DNA of 64,000 nt, from contig NC_089492.1 in the NCBI RefSeq assembly GCF_036850765.1, forward strand, positions 170,188,296 to 170,252,295, given 5' to 3'. The stretch is from Saccopteryx bilineata (Eukaryota > Chordata > Mammalia > Chiroptera > Emballonuridae). The position numbers were made by a program, and so were the translations under genes. The notes under the pieces are model-generated. The model made no database searches and was not told where the DNA came from. It saw only the letters and a program-made list of their open reading frames with translations. Below are positions 24,601 through 36,725 of the stretch, piece after piece (position 1 is the first letter of the stretch; each line of letters starts with the position of its first letter).

Positions 24601-25300
24601 ATAAATTCCATGAGTCTTTTTTTGTCTGAGAAGCTTTTTATTTCTTCTTCAATTTTAAATGATAGCTTTGCTGGATGAAGTAATCTTGTAGGTTCTTGTT
24701 TTGCATCACTTTGAATATTTCTTGCCAATCCTTTCTGGCCTCAAGTGTTTCTGTTGAGAAGTTAGATGTCATCCTTATGGGGGCTCCTCTGTAGGTAACT
24801 AACTTTTTCTCTTGCAGCTTTTAGTATTCTTTCTTTGTCTCTTAACTTTGGCATTTTAATTATGATGTGTCTTAGTGTAGGCCTCCTTGAATTCCTCTTT
24901 AATTGGACTCTCTATGCTTCTTGAATTTATATGACTTTTTTCCTTCATCAATTTAAGGAAATTTTTAGCTATGATTTCGTCAAACATTCTCTATCCTTTG
25001 TTCATTCTCTTCTCCTTCAGGAACCCCTATTATGCAGATGTTGTTTCTCTTCATGTTGTCACAGAGGTCTCTAAGAGTTTCCTCAGTCTTTTTGAGCCTC
25101 TTTTTATTTTTCTGCTCTGCTTCTGTGCTTTCATTTATCTGATCCTCTAAATTACTAATTCAATCCTCTGCTTCATCCAGCCTGCTATTGATTCCTTCTA
25201 TTGCACTCTTCATTTCTCATATTGTATTTGTCATTTCTGACTGGTTCCTTTTTATGATTTCAATATTCTTTTTGATGCTTGCTATGTCTTTAGGTACTTA
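24560..25300 (-). pseudogene. L1 ORF1 remnant
   Basis: The minus strand shows coiled-coil-like pieces (ISNLEDQINESTEAEQKNKK) and then an RNA-binding part with NNICIIGVPEGEE, as in L1 ORF1p, the chaperone that packs L1 RNA. Several stops and frame changes break it. It is older and more decayed than ORF1 at 40945-41907. Confidence 0.7.
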
Positions 25301-25399
25301 TTATGACCATCCATTGTTGCTCTAAGATTCTTGAGCATCATAAAAATTATTATTTTAAATTATGCATCTAATAGTTTGATTACTTCCATTTTATTTTTC

Positions 25400-28063
25400 T
25401 GGGGAATTCTCTTGGTGAATCATTTGGGTAATATTTCTTTGTTCTTTTTCTCGGTGTATTGGGTAGCACTGCCTGACTTTGAAATTTGTTGTGGTTTCTT
25501 TATGAGGAAGATGGGCTCAGTGGCACTGATCTCCAGACCACCCATTTTTCTTGCTCTAGGAATACTTCTTGAGGGTAGTATTTTCCCACCTGTTTTATGT
25601 GAGCATTGAATGCAGTTGGACCTCTCATGGGTGCAGTTATCCCTTCAGGCTGGCTGGCTCTAAGAGTCAACATTGATCATGTGTTTTAGATACTGTGTAG
25701 TGTCTGACTTGTTGGGTGCATTTATTCTTTACAGTGTCTGGTGCCTGCTGGACTCCTCATTTGGGCATGCTATTTCTGTAGTTAGCTGAATCTAGGGCTG
25801 GTGCTGTCTTCCACTTGGTTCTAGTTGTGTTGATTCCAGGTCTTCTTGGGTTGGCATCAGCTGTTATTTGTAAACTGCTGTGGGCTACCTGTCTGGAGCT
25901 ATTGCTCTGTATACTGTTTGTGTCTGTATTTCCTGTGCCTGGGTAGTGTGGGAGGGGCCAACCTGTGTATAAAGATCAGCTTTCTCCTGCCTAGAGATGA
26001 TAGCAGCTCCATGAAAATCCCAGGCTCTTATAACATTGGCCTCCACTTTTTAGCTGCTCTACCTCATCTTGTGGCTGCTTTGTCTTCCCACAGAGTCTTC
26101 TGTAGAAAGACTGTAGTGTGGGCTCAGTCTGGCCTCCCCCAACCAATCCCTCTACAGGTTGTAAGCTTTGTGGATTAGAGAAGCTGAGGTTGGGAATACA
26201 ACATTAGTGGGACCTCCTACTTCAGGGGTCTCTTGGTCAGAAACTTAGTATGTAGAAAGTGGCCCCTACTCCAAAGCCTAATTCCTCAGCCACTGCTGGA
26301 TACTCAAATTTTATTTCTCCTTAGCAAGTGAGCAGCAGGTTCAGATCGAGTGAGGCTGACAGTCCCCTCTGCAGAAGTTCTTACACTGATGAGACCCTGG
26401 TCTCTGGGAGGAAAACTGGAAGTCCTTTCCTGGGGCTGACTGTGCCTCCCCCCCCCCCCCCCGCAAAGTGGTTAGTCTTTCCACCAGACCCAACAATAGG
26501 CTCACAAAGAACTCACACTTTAAATGTCCATGTTCCAAGGTTCTCTCCATTTCCCCTGTGGAATCTAGCCCAACAGGGCAGGATATCCAGCACCCAGGCT
26601 GGCTGACTGTGAAGCTCTACCCTATCCAATGCACATGAGCCACTGTGCCACTGCTGATCACAGAGATCAGAACTTGCCTCAGCTGTGACACGAGGAGCCC
26701 TTCCTTATGATACCACTCTAGCAAAGGTTGTTAGGTCCTGAACCAATGCTCTCCAAAGTTGGCCACTGGATATGCTTGCCCTGAGCCTACCTGGAGAGAA
26801 ACTGGCATAGATCAGTGGGATAAACTGCCCATGACTGGTCCTCAGCAGCCTTGTTGGACCTACAAGCAATCTAGAGTTTGTGGCTGCCTTTGCTGGGCCC
26901 AGGTACACATGGAAATAACAAGTTGCATGCCTAGGCTGGCTTTTACCCACATTGGGCCTGGGGGAAAGTCTGCTTAAAAGACCAACATTATCTGAGTCCT
27001 GCCTCCTGCCTCCTGCAGCCTCTGTCAGCTGGCTGCTTGTTGGGCTTGGCCACTGAAAAAACCTCTGGTAGAATCTAGAGCCTGTAGCAATTCAGGGATT
27101 AGGAAAGGTAGTGGGTTTGTCTCCGGCCCCGGGCCCCAGGTGTCATTTTGTCTGGACTTTTCACAGACCTCAGTAATGTGTGGCCCTGGAAGTCTGGTGG
27201 GTGTGGCCTTGAGACCCAGAGATGTGGTCTGCCCGCAGTCTCTTCAGTTTCTACTGAGTGTCCTGTTGGGCAGAAGCACCAGTCATCGACTTGGGAGCAT
27301 GAGGTAAAAAGTTCTGGCCTCAATGCCAGAACTCAGAAAACTGAGTCACTTACGTGCCCCCTGCTTCAGAGATGACTTCTCAGAAAGGCCAGGTCTCCAT
27401 GGGATGGGCAATAAGGATTCCTGAGGGGTGGCATTTGCTTTCCCCCAGGCTAATGCTGCTCAGAATGGACTGCTCCACTCAAGAAAGATGGTGATGGAGG
27501 TATTAAAGAATAATTCAGCACAGGGGTTCTGGTGACTGTCCCTTACAGTGTCTCTCCCTGGGCCTCCAACTTCATGCTCTCTTCATGCAACTCTGGTCCT
27601 CTCAGCTCTCCCCTGCCAGAGCCCCAGGTAAGTGGCTACGAATGAGACAGACTCTACCTTGTGTCTCTAGAGCTCTGGTCTCTTTCTCGCAAACAGAAAC
27701 CTTAGCTTTTTTCACTGCCAAATGCTGTGTGGGTGACTCTTTAGGCTCTTGTGCTCTAGGCTGTGACACCAGACTGGGGCTTAGGTCCCTCCCTTCTCTC
27801 CCTGCAGTGAGAGTCCCTCTGGATACCTCCATTACTACTTGCTCCTGGGAGAAGGGCAGCCCTTTCTGCTTCTCCACCCTTTACTAGTCTTGGTGTGGCT
27901 TCTGTGATCCTTGGTTATAGACTCCTCTTCTTTTAGTCTAAAGTTGGTTTTTCAAGATGACTGTTCTTAAATTAAGTTTTAATCCAATTTGGTCCTAGGA
28001 GGTGGCAGTTGGAATATCCTCCTACTCTGTCACCATCTTGGAATCATCAATATATTTAAGACT
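25400..28063 (-). promoter_or_regulatory. Old L1 5' UTR/promoter region
   Basis: This is GC-richer sequence upstream (minus strand) of ORF1. At its far end is GATTCCAAGATGGTGACAG (minus), with the CCAAGATGG core of the YY1 site found at L1 starts. The many open frames on both strands (such as 25846-26178 and 27585-27887) have no family-like motifs and I take them as chance. A C-run lies at 26448-26462. Confidence 0.65.
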
Positions 28064-28074
28064 TCTCTCATTTT

Positions 28075-28326
28075 CTTTCTCTCTTTCTCGAACCCTGTCT
28101 TTTTTGTCTCCTTTCCTATTGTGACTTTGACTAGGACTTGTATGCCTTTCCCTACTGCTGCTGGGCCTGTGCTCTAACATCTAGCAATACTTTAGAAAAT
28201 TCACCTGTCTTTCTCTTTCTTTGGCTTCACATTCTAGTCATTAGCATTCTTTCTTTCCAATTATTGGTCAAAACAAAGACCCATGGCCCTCTCAACAATG
28301 GCTTCAACTTCTTTAAAAAAATTTTT
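28075..28326. other. Unassigned pyrimidine-rich DNA
   Basis: No gene or repeat recognised between the old L1 and a SINE. Confidence 0.4.
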
Positions 28327-28497
28327 TTTAAAGATTTTATTTCTTGATTTAGAGGGTGGGTGGTAGAAATGGGGAGCACCAACTCATTGTAGTTGCTTCT
28401 CATATGTGCCTTGATGGGGCAAGCCTGGGGTTTTAAACAAATGACCTCAGCATTCCAGGTTGATGCTCTATCCACTGTGCCACCACAGACTGGGCAA
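28327..28497 (-). mobile_element. Short-type bat SINE, reverse strand
   Basis: On the minus strand it starts GCCCAGTCTGTGGTGGCACAG and has GTGGATAGAGCATCAACCTGG, like the SINE at 5021-5210. The A-rich tail faces 28327. It abuts the end of the PRPF38B pseudogene. Confidence 0.85.
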
Positions 28498-28499
28498 AC

Positions 28500-29275
28500 C
28501 TCTAATTCTTGATCTTCTTGGGGACTTTTGTAGACTCACGGATTTTTTTTTTAGAGACCTTGAACATCTCTGTTCAACATGTCTATTTCCTCAGTGCCTT
28601 CCTTCCCATCTTTCTTGATTTTTCTAGGCTGGTTTTAAACCTATTGATTGATATCTTTCTGAACTGGGACTGTAATTCTTGAGAACAAGGTTGACAACCA
28701 CTCCCGTTTTGTGAGAAAAGACCATGGCATTTCTCCAATGGTCATTACACAGCCTCCACTAGCCTTTCCATCTAGGTCCTCTTCATCATCAAGAAAGGAT
28801 TCAAACCAGTCCCATAGATTTGTAGGGGGCTGTGTGTACCTTATACACATAAATCTAAGGACTTTCATATATGGCGAGTCTGTGTGTTATAAGGCCCATC
28901 ACTTGCTTATAAGTTCACTTCAGAGTAAATAGTGTGTATAACAAAAAAGGCTATAGAACAATTCCTCCTGTTCTAACACCTCTGACTTCTACTTACCCTT
29001 CTACACATCTTTGTTTGGCTTACTGCCTTCCTGCTTCCTTTTCTCCTATGCTTCAACATATGTGACTTAAAGTAGATCTTGTCCACCACCTCGTGGTAGG
29101 TCCTGAGCTCATAAAACTGCACTTTGAAGTAAAACAATGAAAAGATATTGGTTAAGATCATGGGGTTGAAGTTCATAGCCTGGTTGTCCCACAGTGACAG
29201 CACATCTTCCTGCTCACTGGAGAACTCAGGCTGGTAGGCCTCTGCCACCATGCTGCTGCGGTTGCTCTGCTAAGT
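28500..29275 (-). pseudogene. PRPF38B: PRPF38B processed pseudogene
   Basis: The minus strand encodes pieces of pre-mRNA splicing factor 38B, a spliceosome protein. Frame 29251-28973 holds MNFNPMILTNIFSLFYFKVQ, then YHEVVDKIYFK. Frame 28868-28641 holds RYTQPPTNLWDWFESFLDDE, then GGCVMTIGEM. The segment between is shifted and has stops but still reads like the same protein, without any intron-like gap. The last part resembles the start of the basic tail (KKDGKEGTEEID) near 28560-28590 and then breaks down. Intron loss and many stops mark a retrocopy that is not functional. Only the N-terminal half is present; the long RS-rich tail is missing. Confidence 0.85.
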
Positions 29276-29384
29276 TTAACTTAACTACATGGGGAGGATC
29301 AGCAAGCTTTACTACATGAAGTTCAAAGTTGCTCAGGGAGGAAGAAAAGTTCAAACAGTTTACCACTTTAGAAAAGCAAATGTG

Positions 29385-29758
29385 GTCCTGGCTGGTTGGC
29401 TCAGCAGAACAGCATCGGCCTGATGTGTGAAAGTTCTCGGTTTGATTTCTGGTTAGGGCACACAGGAGAAGTGACCAATTGCTTCCCCACCCCTTCCCCC
29501 TTCTCTCCCTCTCTTTTTCTCTCTTCCTTCTGCAGCCAGGGCTCAAATGGTTCAAGCGATTTGGCCCCAGGTGCTTAGGATGGCTCGCTCCATGGCTTTG
29601 CCTCAGGTGCTAAAATAGCTTGGTTGCTGAGCAACAGAGCAGCAGCCCCAGATGGGCAGAGCACTGTCCTATAGGGGGCTTGCCAGGTGGATCTTGGTCA
29701 GGGCACATGCAGGAGTTTGTCTGTCTGCCTCCCTGCCTCTCACTTAAATAAAGAAAAA
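29385..29758 (+). mobile_element. tRNA-derived bat SINE (long type)
   Basis: It starts GTCCTGGCTGGTTGGCTCAG and ends in an AAATAAAGAAAA tail. A 15-bp duplication AGAAAAGCAAATGTG flanks it at 29370-29384 and 29759-29773. Confidence 0.95.
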
Positions 29759-29773
29759 AGAAAAGCAAATGTG

Positions 29774-30520
29774 AGTTTGTGTTGATCGCTATATTATCAG
29801 GGAAATAGAATATGGGCTGTTATCTACTTCTGCTTCTGGTTGGTCACACCCAGATTTGGGGCTGGTTTATACACTAGATTCTACAATGGCATAGTCAAGA
29901 AAAGTTTGGAATGATCAGAGAAAGTCAAGAGTAGAGTACTTTAATCTTGGATGATAACAATATCAATAAGGGTAAAAGAAGCCAGTTTTTGTTGTTATTG
30001 TTGTTTTGGGAGGGTCTGAAAAAAAGGGGGCTAAGAAATAAATGAACAGATCCACTCTTCCTAATGACAGTAGAGTTAGAGAATTATATCTGAATGGAAC
30101 CTGGGATATATTACCTAATCTGCTACTTTATACAGTAAAGCCCTAGATAACAAGCCCTAACTGGTAACCATTTGGCTTGGTGAACTCCTCAGGTGATGGA
30201 CAGTTTAGCTCCACTGAGGCAGTATGACCAAAATTTGAGGTTTTAATTTATGGATCCTAAATCTGATTCTCTAAAGCTTCTGCTTAAATCCAGGTCCTGG
30301 TCTGTAGAGTTGAAGGGAATGAGAGTGTCTCTTCCCTACTTCACAAGGCAGACTTCTATGTGGTTTGAGGACATCACTCATAAGCCTTGCAAGACTTTTT
30401 CAAGATAAGCACTAAACATCATGACTTAGTTGTGTTAACTCTTTATCATTATATATATATGATTTCTTTCTCTTCTTGGTGTTTTTCTTGAAACAAATTT
30501 AGTATGTCAATGTCTTTTGA
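29774..30520. other. Unassigned DNA
   Basis: No gene recognised. AT-rich, with a short (AT)n run near 30451. Confidence 0.4.
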
Positions 30521-30524
30521 AAAA

Positions 30525-30620
30525 CATTATTGAATTTATTGGAGTGACATTGGTTAATAAAATTATATACGTTTCAGGTATGTACTTCTAAAATACATCA
30601 TCTGTACATTGTATTGTGTC
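30525..30620 (-). mobile_element. L1 3' UTR fragment
   Basis: TTATTGGAGTGACATTGGTTAATAAAATTATATACGTTTC, read on the other strand, matches the pattern of an older L1 3' end. Only about 100 bp remain. Confidence 0.6.
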
Positions 30621-30854
30621 AATGTCTTTTTCAAGTTGTAGTACAGATACCTGTGCATAATACTGCTGAATAAGCATTGTAGGGAAACAGGACATCAGCT
30701 TCCTGATTCTGTAATCTTCTGTTAAGGAAGTCTAAGGTGACACAATTTATGACAGTCACATAACTGAATGTGCAGTCACATAAAGACCCAGGTTCTTTTA
30801 AGTGTGCACTGTTATTACATCACAACTCCCCATTATATTGTTAGTATTATAGAA

Positions 30855-31660
30855 TACTATGTTAGTTTCCTATTGCTGCTGTAACAAATTAACACAAATG
30901 AGAGCTTAAAAGAAGAAAAATATTTTCTCTCACAGTTCTGGATGCCAGAAGCCTCAGGGCTGTACTTCTTCCAGAGGCTTAAAGAGGAAATCTATTTCTT
31001 GCCTCTTTCAGCCTCTAGTGTTCATAGGCATTCTTTGGCCTGTGGCTGCTTCTCTGCTTCATCTTCATATTGCCTTCAGTTCTGTGTGCCGAGGTCTCTC
31101 TCCGAACTCCCTGTTTCTCTTTCATAAGGCTAAGTGTGATTGCATTTAGAGAACATTCTCTCAAGAGAAGTGGACCTGGAGAAAATTATGCTAACTAAAA
31201 TTAGCCAGTCAAAGAAAGACAAGTACAATACCATCTGATTTCAGTCATATGTGGAATCTAATGAACTAACAAGCAAAATAGAGACAGGCTCATAGATAGA
31301 GAGCAGGCATTGCCATGGCTGTGCTCCCTCAAGAGGCTCTAGGGAAGATTATGTCCCTTGCCTCTTCTGGTTGATCATGGCTACTGGCATTCTTTGACTT
31401 GTGATAGCATCCTCCCATCTCTATCTCCATGGTCACAGTACCTTCTTCTCATCTGTGTGTGTTAGCCCCCTTTGTCTCTCTCTTATTAGGATTCTTATGA
31501 TGGCACGTAGGACCCATCCAGATAATGTTAGGATCCTCTCTACCCCGATATCCTTAGGTTAATCACATTTGCAAAAACCCTTTTTCCAAATATGATCCAT
31601 TGGGTAGGATGTGGAGGTCCTTGGCACGGGGGCATTTTTCAACCTACACTAAACATTTTC
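30855..31660. mobile_element. Old interspersed repeat, split
   Basis: GTTTCCTATTGCTGCTGTAA, AACAAATTAACAC and CACAGTTCTGGATGCCAGAA are phrases typical of an old mammalian repeat, but I do not assign a family. A plus-strand L1-like piece (ATTATGCTAACTAAAATTAG to about 31290) splits it. Confidence 0.45.
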
Positions 31661-33161
31661 ATGTTTGACCTCCTTTTTCTACAAAAAAACAGAACCTTGA
31701 GAAGGTAAGTCAGTCTCTGGGAATTGGTTTTTACTTTTTGAATGACTAGATGAAGCAAGAAGACTCCTTTCAGCTCCTACTGTAGCAAAAGGAAGTGACT
31801 CTAATTGCTTGCCCATAATTTATACAGTTGCCATTTGGAAGAAGTAAATATAGGATGTTATAATGATATTTATTAAATCTTGCTGTATTTGACCCTTTAT
31901 TCTAATCTGCTCACTTACAATAGGTTTTCTCAACAATGGCACTATTGACATTTGGATTGCATAATTCTTTCTTGGTTGGTGGAGGCAGGGAAGGGGCTGT
32001 CCTCTGCCATGTAGTATGTTTATTAGCTTCTCAGATGGTATCAGCACCTCTGGCTTCTAGATGTTAATAGCACCATTTTACCCCTTTCCTCTGTCCCCCA
32101 GTTATAAAAACCAAAAGAGTCAATAGACATAACCAAATGTCTTCTGAGGGGCAAAATTATCATGAGTTAAGAAACTACTAACCAACGTGGAAACATTTAG
32201 ATTCAAGACATTCTTTTCTCTCATTTTTAATTTTAAACTTATCGTCTACTAATTTTATTGAAAATTATTATCTTTAGCCAAATGTTAAGATGTATATGTA
32301 ACAGTGTTAAAAAAAGAAAAGAAAAAAAAAGGTAGGACTGAGGTTGAAGCACTGCAGACCACCATTATCTTCTTCCTGATAGACCATAAATCTACTTTTT
32401 TGGAGCCAGCTGTCAATCTATCTAACATTATCATCTAGCTTAAATTGTTCATAAGGTTATTTTGAGAGTGTTTGTCAAATGCCTTGTCTATCACATTTTA
32501 ATAATATATATTTTTTAAAGATAGAATAAATTTAACTAAATTTTAGCCTCTTCTGGCACCTAGTAATTGTGGTTTTCTTTTTGAAGAGCTCATAAATCAT
32601 CTTATTAATCATCTATTTTAAAATCCTTTGGTGCATAAATTTGAATTCAAAGTTTATGTTTGTGGAACCAACCTTTTTCCCTTCAGAATATTTGTCCATC
32701 CCCGCTTTTTGCTACTTAATCCCTCAGTGCATTATTTCTAAAATAGTAAAAACCATAGATACAAGATAATATTTCTCTGAACATCTGAGTGTGTGTGTGT
32801 GCATATAAACATCTTAGAAGCAGCAAAAGAATTGCTTTTGAAATCTTGCTTCTAGATGCTAGAAATACACATCCAACTGCTAATGTGACATCTTCACTTG
32901 GATGTCTCAGATATCATTCAAATCATGTTGAAATTGTGATTTCCAGCCCCAATATGGTCTTCTTCACTGTTTCTTAGCTTGGTGAAGGGCACCACCATCT
33001 GGCAAATTTTACAACTTGGTACACTAAAAAACGGCCATATGGATACCTCTTTCTTACTCCATATACAAGCCATCAAAAATGCAATAGATTATATCTTCTA
33101 AAAATACTTCTCAAATGTTTCCCTTCTCTCACACCCGTTCAAAGTAAATAATTTCTCATCT
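31661..33161. other. Unassigned DNA
   Basis: AT-rich, with a short (GT)n near 32790. I recognise no gene. Confidence 0.4.
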
Positions 33162-33275
33162 GGGCTAATGCAATAGTTTTCTATTTGGACACCCCAGTCT
33201 ACTCCTGTTGGACATCATGGGCTAATGCAATAGTTTTCTATTTGGACACCCCAGTCTACTCCTGTTGGACATCAT
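33162..33275. repeat. Exact 57-bp tandem duplication
   Basis: Two copies at 33162-33218 and 33219-33275 are identical over 57 bp (start GGGCTAATGCAATAG, end TTGGACATCAT). There is no mismatch, so the event is recent or is an assembly artefact. Confidence 0.95.
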
Positions 33276-33289
33276 GGCCTTTTTACGAG

Positions 33290-33890
33290 ATAAATTTGAT
33301 TGTTATCTCATCAATGAATTCCCTTTGTTCCAAGATGAAAGTTAAGGTCTTGCCCATGGTTTGGAAAGCCCAGTCTATGCTGGTGCTGCCTGTCTCCATA
33401 GGAACATCCCACCCTGCCTATCCCTCAGTGCCTGGCCACCTGGCCTTCTTTCAGTGTGTGGGCGTACACACCATGCTTCCCTGCCATGGGACCCTCGCAC
33501 TCATAATTCTCTTGGCCAGACAGCCTCTTCTCTTGTGCTTTCCTCCTAATTTAAGTCTTACTCCTCATCTGGTCTCAGCTCAATCATCCCTCCCCATGGA
33601 GGCCTTTCCCAACCACCTCTCACACATTCCTCAGTGTCTCTAAATCAGATATTCCTGACATGTGATGTCATAGCACTGTATCCTTCTTCTCAGCACTTTG
33701 GAGAGATAAATTTACATTTGTCTTAATGATGATTGAATTAAATATGTCCCCTACAGTAAATCGGTAAACTTTTTAGGAGACAGGTGGCACTTCATTGTGC
33801 TCACCTTTAGATCCTTGTCACAATTTTATGTTTCACTTGTTCATTTCTGTACCCATTGCAAAGTACCTAGCATATTGTATGACCCTACCT
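33290..33890 (+). mobile_element. L2 LINE 3' end
   Basis: CTCAGCTCAATCATCCCTCC, CATGGAGGCCTTTCCCAACC, GCACTGTATCC and CAAAGTACCTAGCA follow the L2 3' pattern, with GAATGGGTGAAGGAATGAG continuing after the pyrimidine tract. The tract sits inside the L2 tail. Confidence 0.65.
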
Positions 33891-33892
33891 TT

Positions 33893-33925
33893 TTCCTTTT
33901 CTTTCTTTCTTTCTCTTTCTTTCTT

Positions 33926-33976
<51 letters not shown>

Positions 33977-33990
33977 TCCTTTTTTTTTTC
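33893..33990. repeat. CT/CTTT simple repeat
   Basis: A pure pyrimidine tract of CTTT and CT units with TTTTCC at the ends. The long open frames over it are low-complexity and not genes. Confidence 0.95.
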
Positions 33991-34010
33991 ATGAATGGGT
34001 GAAGGAATGA

Positions 34011-35750
34011 GTTTCTATTGGGCCCTGTTCCCTTTTAATGAGTTCGTTCTACCTTTTTAAAACTAAAGATCCATTTTTTAACAGAGGTGATTTTGCTTTA
34101 TTTATTCCAATTAATATAAAACCATTGGTCTTTAGAACTGTCATTTTTTTTCTCATAGAGCAATTTTAAAAAACCATTTTATTTTACTATATAGTTATTA
34201 TAGTTATGATTATTACTATTTCTGGTTTTTTTTACAGTAATATTTGGTCTGGGGTTTAGAACTTCTGACATTACTCCAATTATAGGTCTGTGATTGGCAG
34301 TTAACATTGATGAAGGCTTTCTCATTCCAACTGTTTCATGCTGTCTTTAAAAGCTAGTCCTACAGAGATCTATGTAACCATCCCCATTCTCCTCTCCCTC
34401 CTGCCCTCAAATAGAGTTCTTTACTTGCTTTCATTTTAGACAGTCTATCTGATACCTTTGGCCAACTTTTCCAAAATCTTATGTCCATCTCTAAAGTATT
34501 TCAGAATTCCCTTTTCTGGAAATCGAGGACTCTAACACATGATTAGTTTCTTCCCAAGTTATAATCACTTCTATTCCACCAACCAGTCAGTCAGTCAGTC
34601 AGTCAGTCGCATATGTCCTGCTCTCAGTTCCTCTGTCTCACTGTGTGGCCTCAGTAAGGCCCATTACCAAAGTTCAAGTTCTTTATCTGTTGGAAGAGGA
34701 GGTTGTACGAGATAAGGTCCTATCATATTCAAAATATTCAAAGCAATGAAAGTACATCATAGTGGAGGAATTTTCTTTTATTGCTATTGAAGTTGGAATA
34801 TGATAAAAAAGCAATAATTTTATAATAGAAAAGATTCAAAATGAGGTACAAGGAGGGACTCCTAAAATGTGACATTTTGCAAATACAATAACAGATGGAT
34901 TCTTAGAAGAATCATTTACAGAAGAAATGGGAAAACATTTTCTTTTTTGTAGTCTATAACAAAACTATAATTTACTTTTCAAAGATGGTTAGTCTCATGC
35001 TTAAAGGTGGTGGCATAACTTATTTTGGAGGATAGCAATGATGATTAGAACATTGGTGGTATTGGAGAGAGGTAGTAGAAAAATGGACTGTTTTCTAAGC
35101 ACTGAAATGTTTAGTACTCCTCCATAGGGATTCTGGTCTGAAACAGAGAACCAGATTTCCTTGTCGTGTGTCCACATGTCTGCTCCAATACATTCTGCTG
35201 TTTCTCAGTTCTAAGTATCTATACTCAGACTGGGTTCTATGTGGCTCCATCTTATAGCCCATGTCATTATGGCATGTTGTGTTGAACAAAAAGAGTTCAG
35301 TTATGATGTAGAAGGTTGTTAATGTTCTATCCACTGTTAAAGATAGCCTGATTAGCCTCTCTCTCACTCTAAGGTGTTCTGGAAGGAGCTGATCTATTCT
35401 GGAGAACTGGGAAACTCTGGCTCTATGCTGTCTAACCAGGTCATTTGGAAGACACGGATGATATCTTACCTAGTATAGCAGCCATTTGAAATGCTCACAG
35501 AGCCCTACACACCATTACCTGCCTATCATGTCATTGAAAATTGGTTTCTCTCTTCCTTCTGGCAGAAACCAGAAATTTCTTATTTTTACTATATAAATGG
35601 AATGGTCACTTCTTTATACCTGAACAAATCCTATCATCCATCTTGAATCCATTTAGGGAAGTTCTGTCTTTGACTTATAGTCCAGCTCATACTGACCTCT
35701 ATGTACTATGAATTCCTGTGGTAGGTATTATCTGAATTAACTGACAATAC
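34011..35750. other. Unassigned DNA
   Basis: No gene recognised. A short (CAGT)n tract lies at about 34585-34610. Frame 35095-35367 minus has no domain. Confidence 0.4.
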
Positions 35751-36404
35751 CTTTTTAAAAAATACAAACTTTTTATTTTGAAAAACTTGTAGATTAATGT
35801 TTATTTGTAAGAAATAATACAGAGAGGTCCCTTGTAACCTTTACTGTTTTCCCTAACAGTAACAACTTACTAAAATTACTATTATATTTTATACAATAGC
35901 ATGACTAAGAAATTGACATTGATATCTCATCCATCTTATTCACCAATTCTACATACTCTCATATGTGTGTGTGTTTAATTCTAATCAATTTTTATCACAT
36001 TTTAGATTCATATGATCATGACTATAGTCAAAGAACAAAACTGTTCTAGCACCTCAAAATTTTCTTCTTTTGCCCTCTATAATCATATTCATGGGTCCTC
36101 TTACCTGTCCCTAAACCCTGACAATCATTAACTTATTTTCCATCTCTATAATGTCATTTTAAGGATGACATATACATTGACTTATACTGTATACTGTATA
36201 ACCTTATGAGCTTTTTTTTTCCCACTCAGCATAATTCCCTTGAGTTTCATTCAAGTTTTTGTGAGTTTCAATAGTTTATTTTTAATTATTGCTGAGTAGT
36301 ATTTCATGGTAAGGATATATCATAGGGTGTTTTTTTTTAAGTTTTTTTGAGATATAACTGACAAATTGTGATATATTTGAAGTGAACAGCATGATGATTT
36401 AATA

Positions 36405-36725
36405 CAGGGGTCAGGAACCTATGGCTCGCGAGCCAGATGTAGCTCTTTTGATGGCTGCATCTGGCTTGCAGACAAATCTTCAGTGAAAAAAATAATAAAG
36501 TTAAAAAAATAAAACATTCTCATGTATTACAATCCATTCATTTCCTACCGCTTATGTTCATGATTACAGATGACTGGAGCCAATCACAGCTATCCTCCGG
36601 GACAACACCAAATTTTTATTGGATAATGCGTAACGTACATGGGTTGTTGTATGGCTCTCACGGAATTACATTTTAAAATATGTGGCGTTCATGGCTCTCT
36701 CAGTCAAAAATTTTCCCAACCCCTG
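36405..36725 (+). mobile_element. Non-autonomous hAT transposon
   Basis: Ends are CAGGGGTCAGGAACC and the inverse ...CCCAACCCCTG. 8-bp flanks are ATTTAATA (36397-36404) and GTTTAATA (36726-36733), one mismatch. No coding. A perfect palindrome TGGCTCGCGAGCCA lies near the left end (36422-36435). A relative in reverse orientation is at 58021-59770. Confidence 0.9.

Larger units (their letters stand above)
18772..28063 (-). mobile_element. Old full-length-like L1 with nested insertions
   Basis: Reading the minus strand from 28063 down: the 5' end is an inverted CACCATCTTGG (YY1-type site) near 28032; the 5' UTR covers about 25400-28060; ORF1 remnants lie at about 24560-25300; the ORF2 endonuclease at about 23950-24560; RT and the rest of ORF2 run down to about 19080; and a 3' UTR with T-run ends at 18772. 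TCTCTCATTTT stands at both ends (18761-18771 and 28064-28074), a possible 11-bp target duplication in pyrimidine-rich flank. A separate L1 block sits at about 21073-22660, and a hAT-like mini-element at 23949-23995. All coding parts carry stops. Confidence 0.8.

Noticed and set aside
25846..27887. Many ORFs of 70-110 codons on both strands
   Set aside because: They lie in an old L1 5' UTR and show no domain or homology that I can see.
33795..34010. Ser/Leu/Phe-rich ORFs
   Set aside because: They come from the CT/CTTT simple repeat.
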